Notes: generated from the letters alone by a model not told the origin. A DNA stretch of 64,000 nucleotides from Erythrocercus mccallii (GCA_013397435.1 VZRG01000881.1:237754-301753); one strand, 5' to 3'; positions 13,728 through 26,910 are shown, counted from the stretch's first letter. Numbers and translations: made by a program.

Positions 13728-13765
13728 GAGCTCTCCTCTACTTCTTGAGCTCTCCTCTACTTCTT
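13728..13765. repeat. 19-bp perfect tandem duplication
   Basis: Two identical adjacent 19-bp copies (13728-13746 and 13747-13765), each starting GAGCTCTCC and ending CTTCTT. A third partial start (GAGC) follows. A recent slippage or duplication is the simplest cause. Confidence 0.9.
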
Positions 13766-14531
13766 GAGCCACAAATAAAGGTGAGGAAAAAGCGGTTCTC
13801 AGAGTTCCTGGCTGAAACACGGCAAACATTGAGTAATTCCTGCCTTTAGAGTATTTTAAAAAAAAAGTCTACATACAGGTGTAACTGGGCAATTAAATAG
13901 CCACAAAGATCTATGAATGTTATTAAAAGTCTAGGTGATGTAATAAAATTGCACAGTGCAAGCCTGGGAATACAAAATCACTGAAGTAAAATATAAAGAG
14001 TAAGAGCTTCTTTTAGACTTGGCTGCTGGTTAAAAAACAGAAAAGGAAAAAGAAAAAATATCTTATTGCTTCTTACTGGCAAAGGTGCTACTTTGACAGC
14101 CCTGAAGAGAGATCTATTTATTCAAAGTAATGCTGGCAGCAATGGCACATTTCTTCCAATATGCCCAACCCTGTATCTATTTTCAGTTCCATCAGTAAGC
14201 TAAAGGTTAAAGCTATTTATTTAAACCCACACCCACATGCCATTTAAATGGACCCAAATTATTGTCTGAGTTGTAACCTCTCTGTATTAAAGTCCCCTTG
14301 GGGCTGCTTCTTCATTTCAGGCTCAAAAAATTCCTCCCTCGCAGGATAAAAGCAGAAAAGGAGCATTTCCAAATAGAAATGGAGAAGGAAATGGGGAGGA
14401 GTTCAAAGAATACCCCTTGGTGTTGTGGATACTGCAGAAAACTTCAGTTTCATTAGATAAATAACTAGAGAGGTTAGCACCAATCATATTAAAAAATGCC
14501 ACTGCCATTCCTGTTTTAAGCATTACTTAAA
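13766..14531. other. Unique noncoding sequence
   Basis: Nothing recognised; AT-rich unique DNA with a short A run at about 13858-13866. Confidence 0.5.
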
Positions 14532-14551
14532 ATATATATATATATATATAT
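14532..14551. repeat. (AT)10 microsatellite
   Basis: Uninterrupted alternating A and T for 20 bp, followed by TGAG and an A-rich tract. It is a simple repeat with probable length variation. Confidence 0.95.
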
Positions 14552-15510
14552 GAGAAAAAAAATGAAAGAAAAAACACTACATATTCTGCTTGCCTCCGTG
14601 ATGCAACTGGAGTGAAGCCCACCAAAATATCCCTAAATGAAAAAGCAAAGATGCTCCCAAATGATCACCCTGAGTGAAAATAATCCTCTGCCAAAGGGCC
14701 GGGAGACAAGGAGCACGGAGGAGGAACAGGAGCCTGGCTAATAGGAGCAAAGTGCCATCCCAGAAGTGAGATTATTCTCCAGTCTGATAAAAGGCAAAGG
14801 GAAAGCAGCATCTGGACTACAATATTTAGCCTTTTCTACACAGTTTAATGCTGTGTGAAGCATGGTGAAAGCAAAGCTTCCTCAGCCCCGGGAAGACAGC
14901 TGGCAATGAAAAGCAGCAGGGACACCACATGATGGAAGGCTCCTATTACAAAATCTCTGTCTTGCCTGTCAGAGCAACTGCACAGTGGTACAGGGGAGCT
15001 CACAGAGGAGCTGGGGAAAAATCAAGCATAGATAAGGCTTGAAATCCATCTCCAGATGCAAACCTTCCCTTCCCTTGAGTACAACTGGCTCTTGGATCTA
15101 GCTCCAGCCAAAAAGATGCAGGTCAGAAAGGTGAAGATATTCCCAAAGCTCAGGGGTTTTCCAGCTTTAGCTTCTGATGGTGAGCCATTCTTATAAAGAG
15201 ATATTCAGTGGAAAATTTCTGTGCTGATGGACCACAGACACCTAATTCCATCAACATGAGTGATGATCCCTGGAGACCAAGATTCACAAACACCAAGAAA
15301 AAGCACAAGAGTGAGGGGAAAAACCAGTCACCCAAGAGGTTTGAATTCCATTTGATGTTCTCTAGACACATAAATAGAAAAGAAGGACTTTCAATATATA
15401 GAGAGTATCTCATTATGTACTGATACTGTTAATTGCTATTCAAGTGCCTAGAGGCAAAGACACAGAACAGTTCTAACGAGCTGAAAAGTATTGTTAAATA
15501 CATCAGCATT
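14552..15510. other. Unique noncoding sequence
   Basis: Nothing recognised; no splice-bounded open frame and no repeat signature. Confidence 0.5.
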
Positions 15511-15722
15511 ATAGAATCGGAACTCCAGAATGGTTTGGGTTGGAAAGGATCTTAGGAGCACCTCGTTCCAACCTTCCTGCCACAGGCAGGGACAGCTTCC
15601 ACTACCCCAGGGTGCTCCGAGCCCCATCCAACCTGGCCTTGGACACTGCCAGAGATCCAGGGGCAGCCCCAGCCTCTCTGGGCACCCTGTGTCAGGAGCT
15701 CCCCACCCTCACAGCAAAGACC
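15511..15722 (-). repeat. CR1 LINE 3'-end fragment
   Basis: Read on the minus strand, this is the 3' end of the chicken-repeat-1 family of non-LTR retrotransposons. The plus strand shows the reverse complement: AGAATGGTTTGGGTTGGAAA near the left edge, CCATCCAACCTGGCCTTGGA further in, and CACCCTCACAGCAAAGA at the right edge. Only about 210 bp remain of an element several kb long when complete. That is the usual 5'-truncated form, produced when target-primed reverse transcription stops early. It carries no coding capacity. Clear base changes from the consensus as I remember it suggest an old insertion. Confidence 0.93.
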
Positions 15723-18655
15723 AAAATGAGTAAAATAATCAAGAAAGAGGTAAATGCCACCAATACCACGGAAGCAAACCCAGAGAGCACCAAGGGAGGC
15801 AACTCCACACCGATGGCCAGATTGGGATTGGTATCCACTAAACACACTGCACTTCAGCGCCCACTGGGACCACACAAACCCTCTGAATCCCCAAACAGCA
15901 GCATCTCACTGAGATCATCGTGGTGATGTGAAAGGCCACATATCAATGAACTTCTAAACCTGGGCTTTCCCTCCTCCCCTCTTCCTCTGGTGGCTAAAGC
16001 TCTCCTCCTATACTGGTGCATCAGAATTATAAGGGCATCCCTGTCTGCTGGGAAGCAACTGAGCAGAGATATTTTCAGCTGCATTTCCAGCACGTTTCTG
16101 CAGTGCCATCAGGGGAAAAAACCCACTGGAAGAGTTGGCTGAACTCACCAGTAAATATAATTAAGCTCCTGCTAAACCGTATGAGTTTTGCTAAATTTGA
16201 AGCACTAACAACAAAACTGGTTTATCGGCTTTATGCTGAGGAAGAAAGGGATAAAGAATTAGATTTTTACAAGTCAATGTGAGCAAACTGCAGCCCTGCA
16301 GAATCTGCATCATCCGGACTGTGCGCGGGTGGCAGAGCTGGGTGCTTAATTTTTGAGACAACAGCAGATAGATATTTAAAGCTATTGCTCAAAGGGCTTA
16401 AATAATGAGTTGTAAATTAATTCATTACCATTTGCTGTATAGCTGACGGAAAACAAGTCAGATCTCATATGCTGTACAAGCTTTCCTAAAAACTGTCAGG
16501 TGAAGCTTTTGGCCAAGAAACAGAAGCTCCCAGTGCTTGAGGCTTAGTTTGTTTCAAATCTGAGCATTTGTTTCCCACCAGAGTCAAGTTTTCATGAACT
16601 GCGGGTAAATTTGACTAATCTTGGTTGAAGTTTCAAAGTTGACAAGTATGTGTGTGGAAGAGAGACTGACAAAACCTTTCAGTCAGCAGCTTTGATATAT
16701 GTTTCTTAATTATGCTAAAGCATTATGAGATCCAAACAGCTCAAACTAAAACCAAGAAAAAAAAATTAGTGCTGCTGTTTCAAAAAGAACAAACAGTAAC
16801 AAGGAAAATCTGCTAAAAAAATAGTAACACGGATTAGTAAACACAAAAGTCAGGCAGAACAGTTTACAGACTTTCATTCCAAAGAACAAAAATGGTCCCA
16901 GAAACTGTCAACTAGTAAAACAAGACTGATAAGCATTAACTCTCCACAAAATTAAATTACAGTTTAAAAAAGAAGAAAAAAAGCAGGAGCAATGAGCCCT
17001 GGTAGAAAAAAAATGACTGAATTAACATATCAAAGGAAGTAGATAGGAGAGTAATCCAGAGGGTAATACAAAAGAAAAGTTTAAGGGACACCTTGGGATA
17101 AGTTTTCTTTGAAGTACTGCACTTTCTAAAATAATAGGAGGGTTATCTAAACACGCCCATCATGCATCACAATTATTGTACTACACTTTTACTTACAGAA
17201 AATTCATTGCATAAGTGGAGAGTAAGTGCTCCTGTGGAACAGGCCTAATTAGGAAGTTCTCATTATGTGTGGAATTAGTACCAGGGACACAGGAGCCAAG
17301 TCTGTGTTTCAGATCCTGGGTACGCACTCCAGGCACACAGAATCCTCCGAGGCAGAGCAGCCCGGGGGTGAAGTATTTACAGCCAGTGAGTTTCAATAAG
17401 CTAAAAATGATGTCATTGTCCTGTATCTCACTTCTTCCCTCCCCATCGCCCATCTCCACAGACTCTGCTGGCCTCTGACATCAGATGCAGGTCAACAACA
17501 ACTGTTACATCACATGCAACAGGCAACGTTCCATTTTCCATCTATGCTGGAGCAAAAAGCCTTGCAGGTCATTAAAACAGCATAAACCAGCCTAAAATGT
17601 GAAGAGAATTTATCAAGCATCACTTTGCAATCACTGCTGCAGGAGCATCTCCTTTGTGGGGACATCCCATTAGTCAACCACACAGAAGAATCAGAATTCT
17701 TTAGAGATTTACATCACACATAGTATTCCAAGAATAATTTAATTTTGGGGAAGACTAAAAACTGTGGCACCAGCTGGAAAAATGTCCAGTTTCTACACAG
17801 CAAGAGATTACTCGTGACTGCACAAGCCCAAAGGGATCACAGCAAAATCCTACCAAAGAGTTCATATTTTGCTTTTTTGACTCACTGGAAATGCAGGGAT
17901 TGAAGAGTTTACAAGGAAATATGTACACAGTGTATTTCCTGAGGGACTCCATGGGTCTTTGAGTAGGATAATCCCGCTTCCTTTCCTAAGACCATCCATG
18001 CCTCATCACAATGAGGTACGACTTTGGAACATGCTTTTATTTTTGGAGATTTAAGATATACAAACACTTTAGCTAATGTAACTGGTTTTAACTTTAATGG
18101 AGCTACTTTTGCCTCGGTTTGCTCTCCTTTGCCAGCCCAGTTCCATGACCATGGAGGAATGGTGCATCCAGAGTGGATTTACTTTCCTGAGCTGTGCTGC
18201 ATCCGAATGGGATAACTCCAAAGGAGCGGCAGACACTGATTTCTTAATGTCATTCTCCAACGAATGTGACAGAGCATACAAATATCTCCGTGTGATCGAT
18301 CTACATCCAATAATCAAATACAGAACAGATAAGATCTTTAGATGAAAATCATTCTGGAAGTTTAAATGGAAAAGTAAATCAGATAATTAAACCCCTGCCC
18401 TTAGTGGTACATTTTTTAAAGTGACAAAATCTATAAAAACCTAAGGCAGAAACATAAAGTGCAGCTGAAAGAGAATCATTGAAAACTAAATTAATATTTT
18501 AATTCTGTCACCATGGAATAAAAGTCTCTAAATGAGATGAAGTTTAGAATGAGTACCAAGCACAGTGATTTATTACCTTTTCCTTGTAATTTAAATTACT
18601 GTTTCTTTAATATTCACTAAATTCTTCCTATAGAGTTTCAGTCTCAGCTGATCAC
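15723..18655. other. Unique noncoding sequence
   Basis: Nothing recognised. 16740-17010 is A-rich on the plus strand. The open frames at 17193-17478 and 18024-18345 overlap on both strands and match nothing known. Confidence 0.5.
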
Positions 18656-18702
18656 AAAAAAAAAATAAAAAAGAAAAGGAAAAAGAAAGGAAAAAAAAAG
18701 AA
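18656..18702. repeat. A-rich/(GAAA)n low-complexity tract
   Basis: Purine-only apart from a single T: A runs separated by single or paired G residues. It could be the decayed tail of a retrotransposed sequence, but no body is recognisable upstream. Confidence 0.8.
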
Positions 18703-19059
18703 GCTGAAGGAACAGTGAATTAAGAAAAACCCAATGGTTTTCCAGTAGCCATGTCAAAAATCAATGAGATTGAAGGACCAGAGGTGGGATTAATAAAGCT
18801 TTCTTCAACTCTGTGCTCCGCACTTACTCCCTAAGCAGTAGGAATGGGCTTGTTTGCCAGACAGTCTCTGTGAACAACAAGTTTCAAAGAAAAATCTAAA
18901 GATTCTTGTGTACTTGTAATGCAGCACGATGCTTTCAAAGCCAGATCAGCTGGTCAGGGCAGTATTTTAGCTACACACACACTTCAAATGATTTATCCAG
19001 CCTTTACCTTAATAAGGTGCTTCCCTGAAACACGTCCTCTCAAAAAAGCAGTCAAAATA
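18703..19059. other. Unique noncoding sequence
   Basis: Nothing recognised. Confidence 0.5.
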
Positions 19060-19320
19060 AATTAGTAAGTATATAAATTTTTATATAAATCATGAGCATT
19101 TGGTTTGACTGCTTAAAAGAGTCTACAACAATCACTAAGTGATAAGCTGTCAAAACCGGAGTGTTAATTAAATGAAGATTAATTGTTAAATTTACTTAAA
19201 TTTAATACAATTAAGGGATGCATCATGTTTATATGAATTGATCAAAAACAGTTAGCAGCTTGCACAGATCCATATTTAATAATACGATTTTAATGTTCAG
19301 TTGACACCACACAGCCACTT
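19060..19320. promoter_or_regulatory. Candidate conserved noncoding element
   Basis: Homeodomain-like cores are packed closely at 19164-19215 (GTTAATTAAATG, ATTAATTGTT, ACAATTAAGG), next to CAAAACCGGAG and ATGCATCATG. The stretch is not simple repeat and has no open frame. The motif spacing suggests a developmental enhancer, but this is inference from appearance. Confidence 0.25.
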
Positions 19321-22300
19321 TTATGAAACACCCACAACGATTTGCATGGCACTGTCAGGCCCTTCCAACGTTCTGTCATTAAACAAACCAGCATTTACAG
19401 ATGCTATTCCCTACCACCAAATCTCCACGCTTTGATATAATTACACCGGCACCCGAAGCACCCTGCACAGCAACATCCCATGGCAAGGGGATGGGAGGGA
19501 GTCATGCTTTTAAAATAACGTGGCTGTCAGCTGTGAGCTCTGCCTTGGGGGGGTCAGGGCTGGAGTTCAAAGCTCCAGAGGGCTGAGCCTGGTTCCTGGG
19601 GAGCTGCCATGCCCATCCCAACAGCCAGCACGTGTCCCCATTGCCCAGCTGCACCACCCTCCCTGGGCACGTCACAAACCAGCACCAAGGACCCCTGCCC
19701 AAAGCAGAAGCAGGCAGACATCAGCAAAAGGAAGAAGTTGGATGAAAATGCCCAAATTATCCCAGAAGACAGCAGGACCTATGTACAAAACAAACCCCAA
19801 AGGAACCTGAAAACAGTTATTGCCTATGATCTAAAGGAAAATTCCCTTTTCACCTTAAGCCTTGCAAGGAAATGAATTCTGGTTAATCTCTGGCTGTTCC
19901 TGCAGCAGCACCTCTGCCAGGCACCGAGGAGGTTCCCAGCACAACCAGGAGCAGCTCCAAACAATCCAGGACATCTCGCTAACAATTCTGTCTAAGGTTA
20001 AAGGATAGGCACAGTGGGAACTGGGCATTAATGGGAACAAATGAACAACAGTCCCAAGGCACCACAGAATAGATGGCCAACAAAATGGCAATTCCAGGAG
20101 GCACTAAAAGGCATCCAGAGTCTTAATGGTCACTGATGAGCTTGATTTTGCTAATTAGAGGCAGAGATCTTATGACATAGGTTAAAAGCCTCCATTCCCA
20201 GTATCCTCTGTGGTCTCTAATACTTGCCTTTTTTAGAAGATTATTTTTGTATATTATTTTAAAGATGGGAATAAGTATATTTTAAAGGTGAGGATAAACA
20301 GGAGTCTTTCATGGGCTTGCCTTTACAAATTAGAAAGCTTTTTTGAGCATCATGCTTGAGACAAAATTTAGGCTCTTTCTACTGAAAAATCTCAGTGCAA
20401 GATAACAAACCATTCCCATACAAATGAACACCAATTCTGGTGACTTCAGCAAGGATTTTACTGAACAGAAGCATTTCACACAGTCTTGCTGTTGTTCTAC
20501 ATAAAATAATTTCTATTCCAACCACAAATCTCAGGTCTTAGCCTCAATGTAACAATTGCATCTACCATCCCATTCATTTTATTGTGACAGGCAACATGTT
20601 TAGAAAACTACTTAATAACTCAGTATTTTCTTAGTCAACATAGAGCATCCCTTTCCAGAAACAATCAACACTGTGGTATTCATTCTGCTGTGCTTACTCA
20701 TGTCCAAGTGGATTACAAGAAAATGGGAATAACATGAACGAAAAGAAACACTCCTAAAGCAGAAAATTAAGTTTTATTTATGACTGCCTTTAAAGTTATA
20801 CTCAAATTAGGTTAAATTGTTGAGAATCTCCCTCAGTGTTAGATCTCAGCTCATGTTAGTTAGATCACCCCACTGAAGGTAACAAAGCCATGTGGATTTC
20901 TACCAAATGGGAAGTGTAGAAGCAGGAACTTCAGCAAGAAGCCACCAGTCTGTATCTGAAGGCAGCACATAAATCTTGTAAGGAAAAGAAACAACTTTCA
21001 CACCAAAGCCCAGAGGAGCAGCACTGGAGCTGTTTGCTTCCTTCAAGCTGTGTGAGGAGAATCAGCCAAGCACATGCTCCTGCCCCTCAGAGCCAGGGGA
21101 ATCGCTGAGTGTGGGCTCCAAATAAATAGAAGTGAGCCCACAGCTGGCCAGAAAAACCAGTTCTTTGAGTATTACTGAAATATTTGAGTGTCATGTGTTT
21201 CAGCTCCTCACCAACCTTTTTTCCCTTCCTTATGAATTTTCAGTGATGTTCCACTTGAGGCTCTTTATTTTGTTCATTTAAGCGTTCTCCAAATACTTGC
21301 TTTGTTTGGATATTCATGTAAACTCTTCCCATACATCAAGCAGATGTATTGCTATGCTGGGCACCAGGATTTGAGAAGAAACACCACAGGCAGTGCCCTA
21401 GGACTCTCTAAATAAAGAGTAATTCACTTCATTTAAAGCTGATGGAGCTGTACCCCCATGTGTGTCCTGCCAGCTCTGTCCCTCACCAGCACTCACTGCT
21501 GGGCTTTCATCTACCAGCTCCAGCTCACACTTCATTTTCAGGATGTGAATTGTTCCAAAGCTCATGGTACAGACCTGGTTCTCAGTGCTAACAGTTATTC
21601 TTTAATACCAATAAAAACAAATGAATGGATTTAAGGAATCATCTTGGTTTGAAGCAGGAGAAGCATCCCAGCAAGTGGATTCTGCCTTTGGGATATGCTC
21701 CACTGTGTCTCCCTCCAGTCAGCCCAACACCTCTATTCCCCAGCAGCAGCTAAAGCTGCTGGTATTCAAGGCACACCCCAAGTTAAAATCCTCACCATAT
21801 GCTGGGATAATACCTCAGATCGGATCCTAGGACAGCTGTTTTGCTGCCACCTCGTACAGCATAAGGTGAGAGCAAGAGGAAATGATAGGTAGGAGAAAAA
21901 ATAAAAAACCCAAATAACTCGGCTCAGACATCAATCACTTCTATTATCCTGCTTGGGCATAGGGGAACTTTGTGCAGAAAGCTGGTCCTGATCTCTAAAA
22001 AGTGCCTCTGCTGCACAGATTTACTCCTACAGGTGTCTAGGAAAAAGTATTTTGAATTAAAGTCATGAACAATGGTTTTTCAGAACTGCCAGGGGAAATA
22101 TGAAACATTCCTTCCACCTTGTAAGGATAATGCAGCAAATCTGGAAATATTACAGTAATGTGTCACTTTCACACATTCTAAATAAAAAGAGGGAAATAAA
22201 AATTAAGTATCATTACACATAAATGCTATTTCATTCTAGATATCTAAACGGCATCCATGGATGGTGTGCATCTAGACATCTCACTATTTTAAAAAGTTAG

Positions 22301-22490
22301 TTTAGCTGGGAAATAATATTCTTTTGCTTAGTGAAATTTGATCTCACTTTACAGCCTTTCTAATTTCATTAGAAACCTCTTAGTGAAGCAAGAACTGCCA
22401 CAAAATGTCCTGAAAACTGGACAATAATTTCAATCAGGGATCCATTAGAAAGAGAAAGGGAAGACAGGGAAAGTGTCACTGGCAAAATAC
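19321..22490. other. Unique noncoding sequence
   Basis: GC-rich around 19520-19720 with overlapping open frames up to 96 codons on both strands; none resembles a known protein. The remainder is ordinary AT-rich unique DNA. Confidence 0.5.
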
Positions 22491-22556
22491 CTGTGAGCGT
22501 TTGAACTGCTGTTTTCATGTCGTGAGCAGTGCTGGCAGCTTCCTCTGCCATTGTCC
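22491..22556 (-). other. Weak candidate exon (66 bp, minus strand)
   Basis: On the minus strand a T-rich stretch ending GAATTGTACCAG precedes 66 bp that end CTCACAG and are followed by GTATTTTGCC, a passable donor. The segment is open in one frame and would encode TMAEEAASTAHDMKTAVQTL plus a final T, a helix-forming peptide. Its length is a multiple of three, so it could be skipped without changing frame. I do not recognise the peptide. The donor is weaker than consensus and the acceptor tract is modest. A chance open stretch is at least as likely. Confidence 0.14.
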
Positions 22557-23609
22557 CTGGTACAATTCGGGCAAATAAAATTACAATCTGAATGCACTGC
22601 TAAACTGGTAGTTGAAAACTATTACATGCACAATCTCTGCACAAAGGAAATCTACTCTCCTTGGAGTTATTTGTTTAAAAAAGGATTATTCTATTTATAG
22701 GCAAATATTTACACAGCATTAAACAGCACGGTGTTGATCTCTTCTTGCATGGAATATGTTATATTTTAAAAACAGAACTATTCTACTGCTTTAAGAGTAG
22801 CAACAATCTTTAAGAGTATCTATCACAAAAATATCCCTTGCACTGGGAACATAAAGACTAAAAAGACACTTGATTTGGTGTTTATATCCTACTTAACGTG
22901 ATGAAATGGAGATCCAAAACAGTTCCACAAACCCTTGAAGCTCCTTGGCCTAGAAAATGTTGATATTAAAAAGATATTTGTGATTACAAATATTTTCCTA
23001 AACCTAAGTCAAGCAGCCTTGAGCTACCTCATATTTACCCCTGGGCAGCTCCCTGGATTAAGTGGGATCCAGCAGCTCGTTATCCCTGAGCCCACACACA
23101 CCTGCTGACCCCACAGCAGCTTCAGCTGGAGAGGTGAATCAATAGGGTAGAGCTCTAGGATGTCGTCCCCAAGGAACAGAAAAGTCTTCCCAGATGCAAG
23201 CAGAGTAGTTAATGATATTCTCATGGCACAGATACCAATTTCTCACACGTCTGCTGTCTGTCAGGGAAGGGAGATCCTTACGTAGGATGGACAACCACAC
23301 TCAAGAAATCCCCACGGAGATCAGGCAAGCACCAGCAATTCCAAGTCAGAGTTATAAACCACCCTTTCTTTCTAAACTGAAAAATATCACAAGGAAATGC
23401 TGGAATATTTGGCCCACCTTGCTTTTCTTTCCCCAATGACTTTAAATAACACAGTACTGGAAACACAGTCAAAACTTTTCCTTTATCATAAATCTTATTT
23501 TTGTCCAGTCAATCCAATTTCTAACATCCATTAGCAAAACAGCTTAAAAACATTGGAGAAAAAAAATAGGTAGAAATACTGAGGGCAGGGAGAAGAGTAG
23601 GTCTAATTT
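22557..23609. other. Unique noncoding sequence
   Basis: 22560-22760 is AT-rich with an enhancer-like texture but no distinct motif cluster; otherwise nothing recognised. Confidence 0.45.
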
Positions 23610-23624
23610 AAAAAAAAAAAAAAA
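23610..23624. repeat. A15 run
   Basis: Uninterrupted A homopolymer followed by CAAAAACCC. No retroposed body is recognisable upstream. Confidence 0.9.
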
Positions 23625-23919
23625 CAAAAACCCTAACAATAAAATAACTAACCAGGCTTACATCTAGCAAATAAATACGTTGAATATGCCCAAATGAATA
23701 AACCTGGCCCACAGGTCCCATTGACCAAGTGACCTCAGGGAGCAGATAACCCATCATGAGGCAAGATTACCACTTCCATTCACCTTAAAAAAGGCAGGAA
23801 AAATTTTTAATAAATATTGAATCTCAAGCCAGGGTGTGTTCTCACAGAAAATAGCAGCCACCAGTAGACCATCACCAGAGGCATTTCAAAGGAAAGCATC
23901 AGTGTGAAATGGATCTGCC

Positions 23920-24156
23920 CCGGCTCACGCGGCTGCCCTGGGAGGCTGTGGAGAGGCGAGGAATTCAAACATGAATGAAGCGTTTTCCTTGCCCTGTCCA
24001 GTGTAACTCCTCAACACGCCTGGCTGGTGTTAGAGAATTGTCTGCTTCAGCACAACACTTGCCAGAAATTATTAACGCTCAGATTTCTCACTGAGAAAGA
24101 TTGGCTCCTCCGCGGGGCCGAGGTGGCGGCTGGAGGAACCGGCACGAGGCAGTCGG
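23920..24156. promoter_or_regulatory. Small CpG cluster
   Basis: CpG is rare across the window, but about four occur at 23920-23960 and seven at 24110-24156 (including CCGCGG and several isolated CG). The stretch is too short for a CpG island and has no TATA box or open frame that I can tie to it. It could be a small unmethylated regulatory site or simply an under-decayed patch. Confidence 0.3.
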
Positions 24157-24300
24157 CAAAATTCACTGCTTGACTTTCCCCTGAGACACAGACACAGGGC
24201 AGCACTGAAGGAACAGGAACAATTCTGTCAGATGAGATAGGCAGCAATTTTAATCTCGTTGCGTGGGTACAAACTTCCTGCGTGCAAATTTCAGCTGCTT

Positions 24301-24323
24301 AAAAAAAAAAAAAAAAAAAAAAA
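24301..24323. repeat. A23 homopolymer
   Basis: The longest A run in the window, directly after TTTCAGCTGCTT. No polyadenylation signal or recognisable retroposed sequence precedes it, so I call it only a homopolymer. Confidence 0.95.
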
Positions 24324-26288
24324 GCCACTTTCCAGGCTCTGCTCCCAGTTCCTTCCCACCTCCCCATCTGAAGAGCCTCCTTTGGCCCTGTTACTGCTGG
24401 AACCACAAGCACCTCATCATCATCAGACTTATTCTCACACATCCCCAGGAGGCAGAGAATCACAGTCGTGTCATTTTTGCAGATGGCTGTGATGTGCCAC
24501 TTCCCCAGGCATTTGGTCCAAGCCAGCAATGCCAGACAGGGCGAGGGCAGCACTGGTACCCACCCCACTGGGATGCAGCTGCATCCCCTCACCAATCACT
24601 CTGTCCTCAGCAGGAATAGCCCATCCTTTCCCCTTAATACCTCTTGAAGCTTTTCAACATCTTGAGTACTATCTAAAATGCCAGACAGTATTATCTGCCT
24701 GTATCTCATTAAACATTTGGGACTTTAATTGCAGTGAGCTTCTGACTGTGGCAGTTCAGAGCAGCCGACACACAAGGCCAGGCTGCTGTGGCCTTACACT
24801 GAACCAGTATGAGCCACGAAGTACGCAGTTATTACTTGAATTGCAGGAAGCACATCTTTTTCTTCAAGCTCAAGACTTTTTGGCATGTTTTCACACATGT
24901 TCAAATCAAACACCTCACAAGATCCAATGTTAGCTCAGAGACCAATCCTAATACAATTTACAAGCTGTGCAGGTGAAATGAGTTTAAAGTCTCCATTTCT
25001 CAGGGTGCAGGAAAAGAAGATGCAATGAAAGTCAGAACAGGCAGGTATCTTTAGCCACCCAAAATCAGGTCAGTCACTGCACTGCATGGGAACAAACAAG
25101 CTTGTGGAGTGACCAAAGGCACCTCAGCAAGTTTGCTGTGCTAAAACACACACAAAAAGATCTTTTTTGTTGTTCATTGGGGTTTGTTTTTTTTCTTTTT
25201 TTGAGGAGAAACTGGATAAATAGAAAGTTCACATTCAAGATGGATGGAAGTAGATGTTTTACCATAGTGCACTCACCCGTAATCTGGTCACACCGAGGTA
25301 AAAATGTGACATTTTTGCTAGACAGCTCTGAATATGCAAAATATGACACACGCAAAACACCCCACTGCTGCTGGACCACAACATGCTGCTCTGGTCAAAT
25401 GCTGGGCAATGAGGAAAGGAAACAAAAGCCCAAATGCAGTATTTTCCCCTTAGCAAAGGATAAACTTCAGCTAATTACAGACTTTGGAATGAAGAGAAAT
25501 TTAAAGCATGCTTGCTCTCTCATAGCTAATATTTATACTAATAAAGGAAACAACCACTAGAATACAACTAGAACTGCAGAGCAGCCCATTATATACCTTT
25601 AAATGGATTACAACAGTATTAAAGATAAGAAATAAAACAAGTGTGGATGTCACCAGTTGAGACATGCTTTAAACAGAACTCCACATCAGAGATTTTTTAA
25701 ATGATACCAAGTTTTTACCAATTAATCATCCTAGTCTCCTGAAGTTTTCTTCCCTTTTCACCCCCACAGGTCACTGGATTGTGATGCTAATTTGTGAAAG
25801 TTCTCATGCACTTCTCTGCTTATTAAAAAGTGAGGAATCACACTGCAATTTCAAAATCTATATCACACAGGCAACTTCAGTGCCAGAGTCTCAGAGTGAC
25901 CTCTCTCTTTTGACAGAATAAAAAGTAAGTCTTTGTCCCTTGCTGCATCAGACATTACAGCTTCCTTTCCATCAATATTTTGCAGGTGATTTTGATTTGT
26001 TTTGTTTTTCAAGTACATACACAAAAAGAGGAAAAAAACGCCAGGTTTGTTATTCCAATACAATTTCCTTCTGACCACACAATTTAATTACATACAGATG
26101 GAAAATCAATTTTATTTTAAAATAGCATTCAAATGTGTACTGAAATGAAAATACTTTTTTTCTTATCAAGAAAGGATGGAAAGGTATATGTGAAATGAGG
26201 AGAATTAGGAGAGAAAGTGCAATTCTTTGCTGTGAAAGATTCAGCCACAAGGGAGAGAAGAAAATTAAACAGCCTCTAATTTTGAATT
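24324..26288. other. Unique noncoding sequence
   Basis: No recognised feature. Open frames of 118-152 codons at 24263-24933 and 25102-25560 are low in recognisable domains and partly encode homopolymers (poly-K, poly-F) from A and T runs. I treat them as chance. Confidence 0.55.
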
Positions 26289-26304
26289 AAAAAAAAAAAA
26301 AAAA
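26289..26304. repeat. A16 homopolymer
   Basis: Uninterrupted A run followed by GAGAAAAAGAC. Confidence 0.9.
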
Positions 26305-26910
26305 GAGAAAAAGACAACATTAATGCTCTCAACTTCATATATCCTTTTCAGTATATGGTATTTTTAGATGCTTAAAAAAACCCAAACAAACAAAAACCAA
26401 CCCAACATCCTGACCACTTCAGGCTCCCCAAGGGCTGTATTTCAGTCACTAAAGAAGATCTCAAGCTCAGATGCTTCCACGTGCAGTGCAGTGAGCTGGC
26501 CCAACACACAACAGCATGCTCAGCACTTGCTGGAGCTGCCCATAAATCTTCACATGCTCCAAAAAAGAGGCTTCAGACAGAGGCTGCTGGCCACCAGCCC
26601 TGCAATAATTCACTGCTACAAAATCATTTTCTACTACTCAAACAGAGCCAGCGGCCAGCCTGCTCTTGGAAACCAACGGGGCGAATTCAGCAGGAGGCAC
26701 AAGGCAAAGGTTTTTGTGGGTGTTTGGTTTTTTGGGTTTGTTTTTTTTTTTTTTGCTACAACGGAGGAGGTCTCAGACTGGCAGAGGCCAAGAGTGGGTT
26801 TGGAGGAACAGCGGAAGAAACAACAGATCTTCCCACCCATGGCCAGAACAGAAACCCTGGATGCAAGTGCTTAAAATTATCAAAAAATTACATTTTGATG
26901 GGAGCTGGGG
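26305..26910. other. Unique sequence with T14 run
   Basis: Includes a T14 run at 26741-26754. The open frames of 168 and 184 codons that cross it (26368-26874, 26481-27035) run in different frames and carry phenylalanine runs from the T tract. Neither shows a domain, so I do not call a gene. Confidence 0.55.

Noticed and set aside
25102..25560. 152-codon plus-strand open frame
   Set aside because: No recognisable domain, and a comparable minus-strand frame overlaps it. Its length is not surprising in a 64-kb window.
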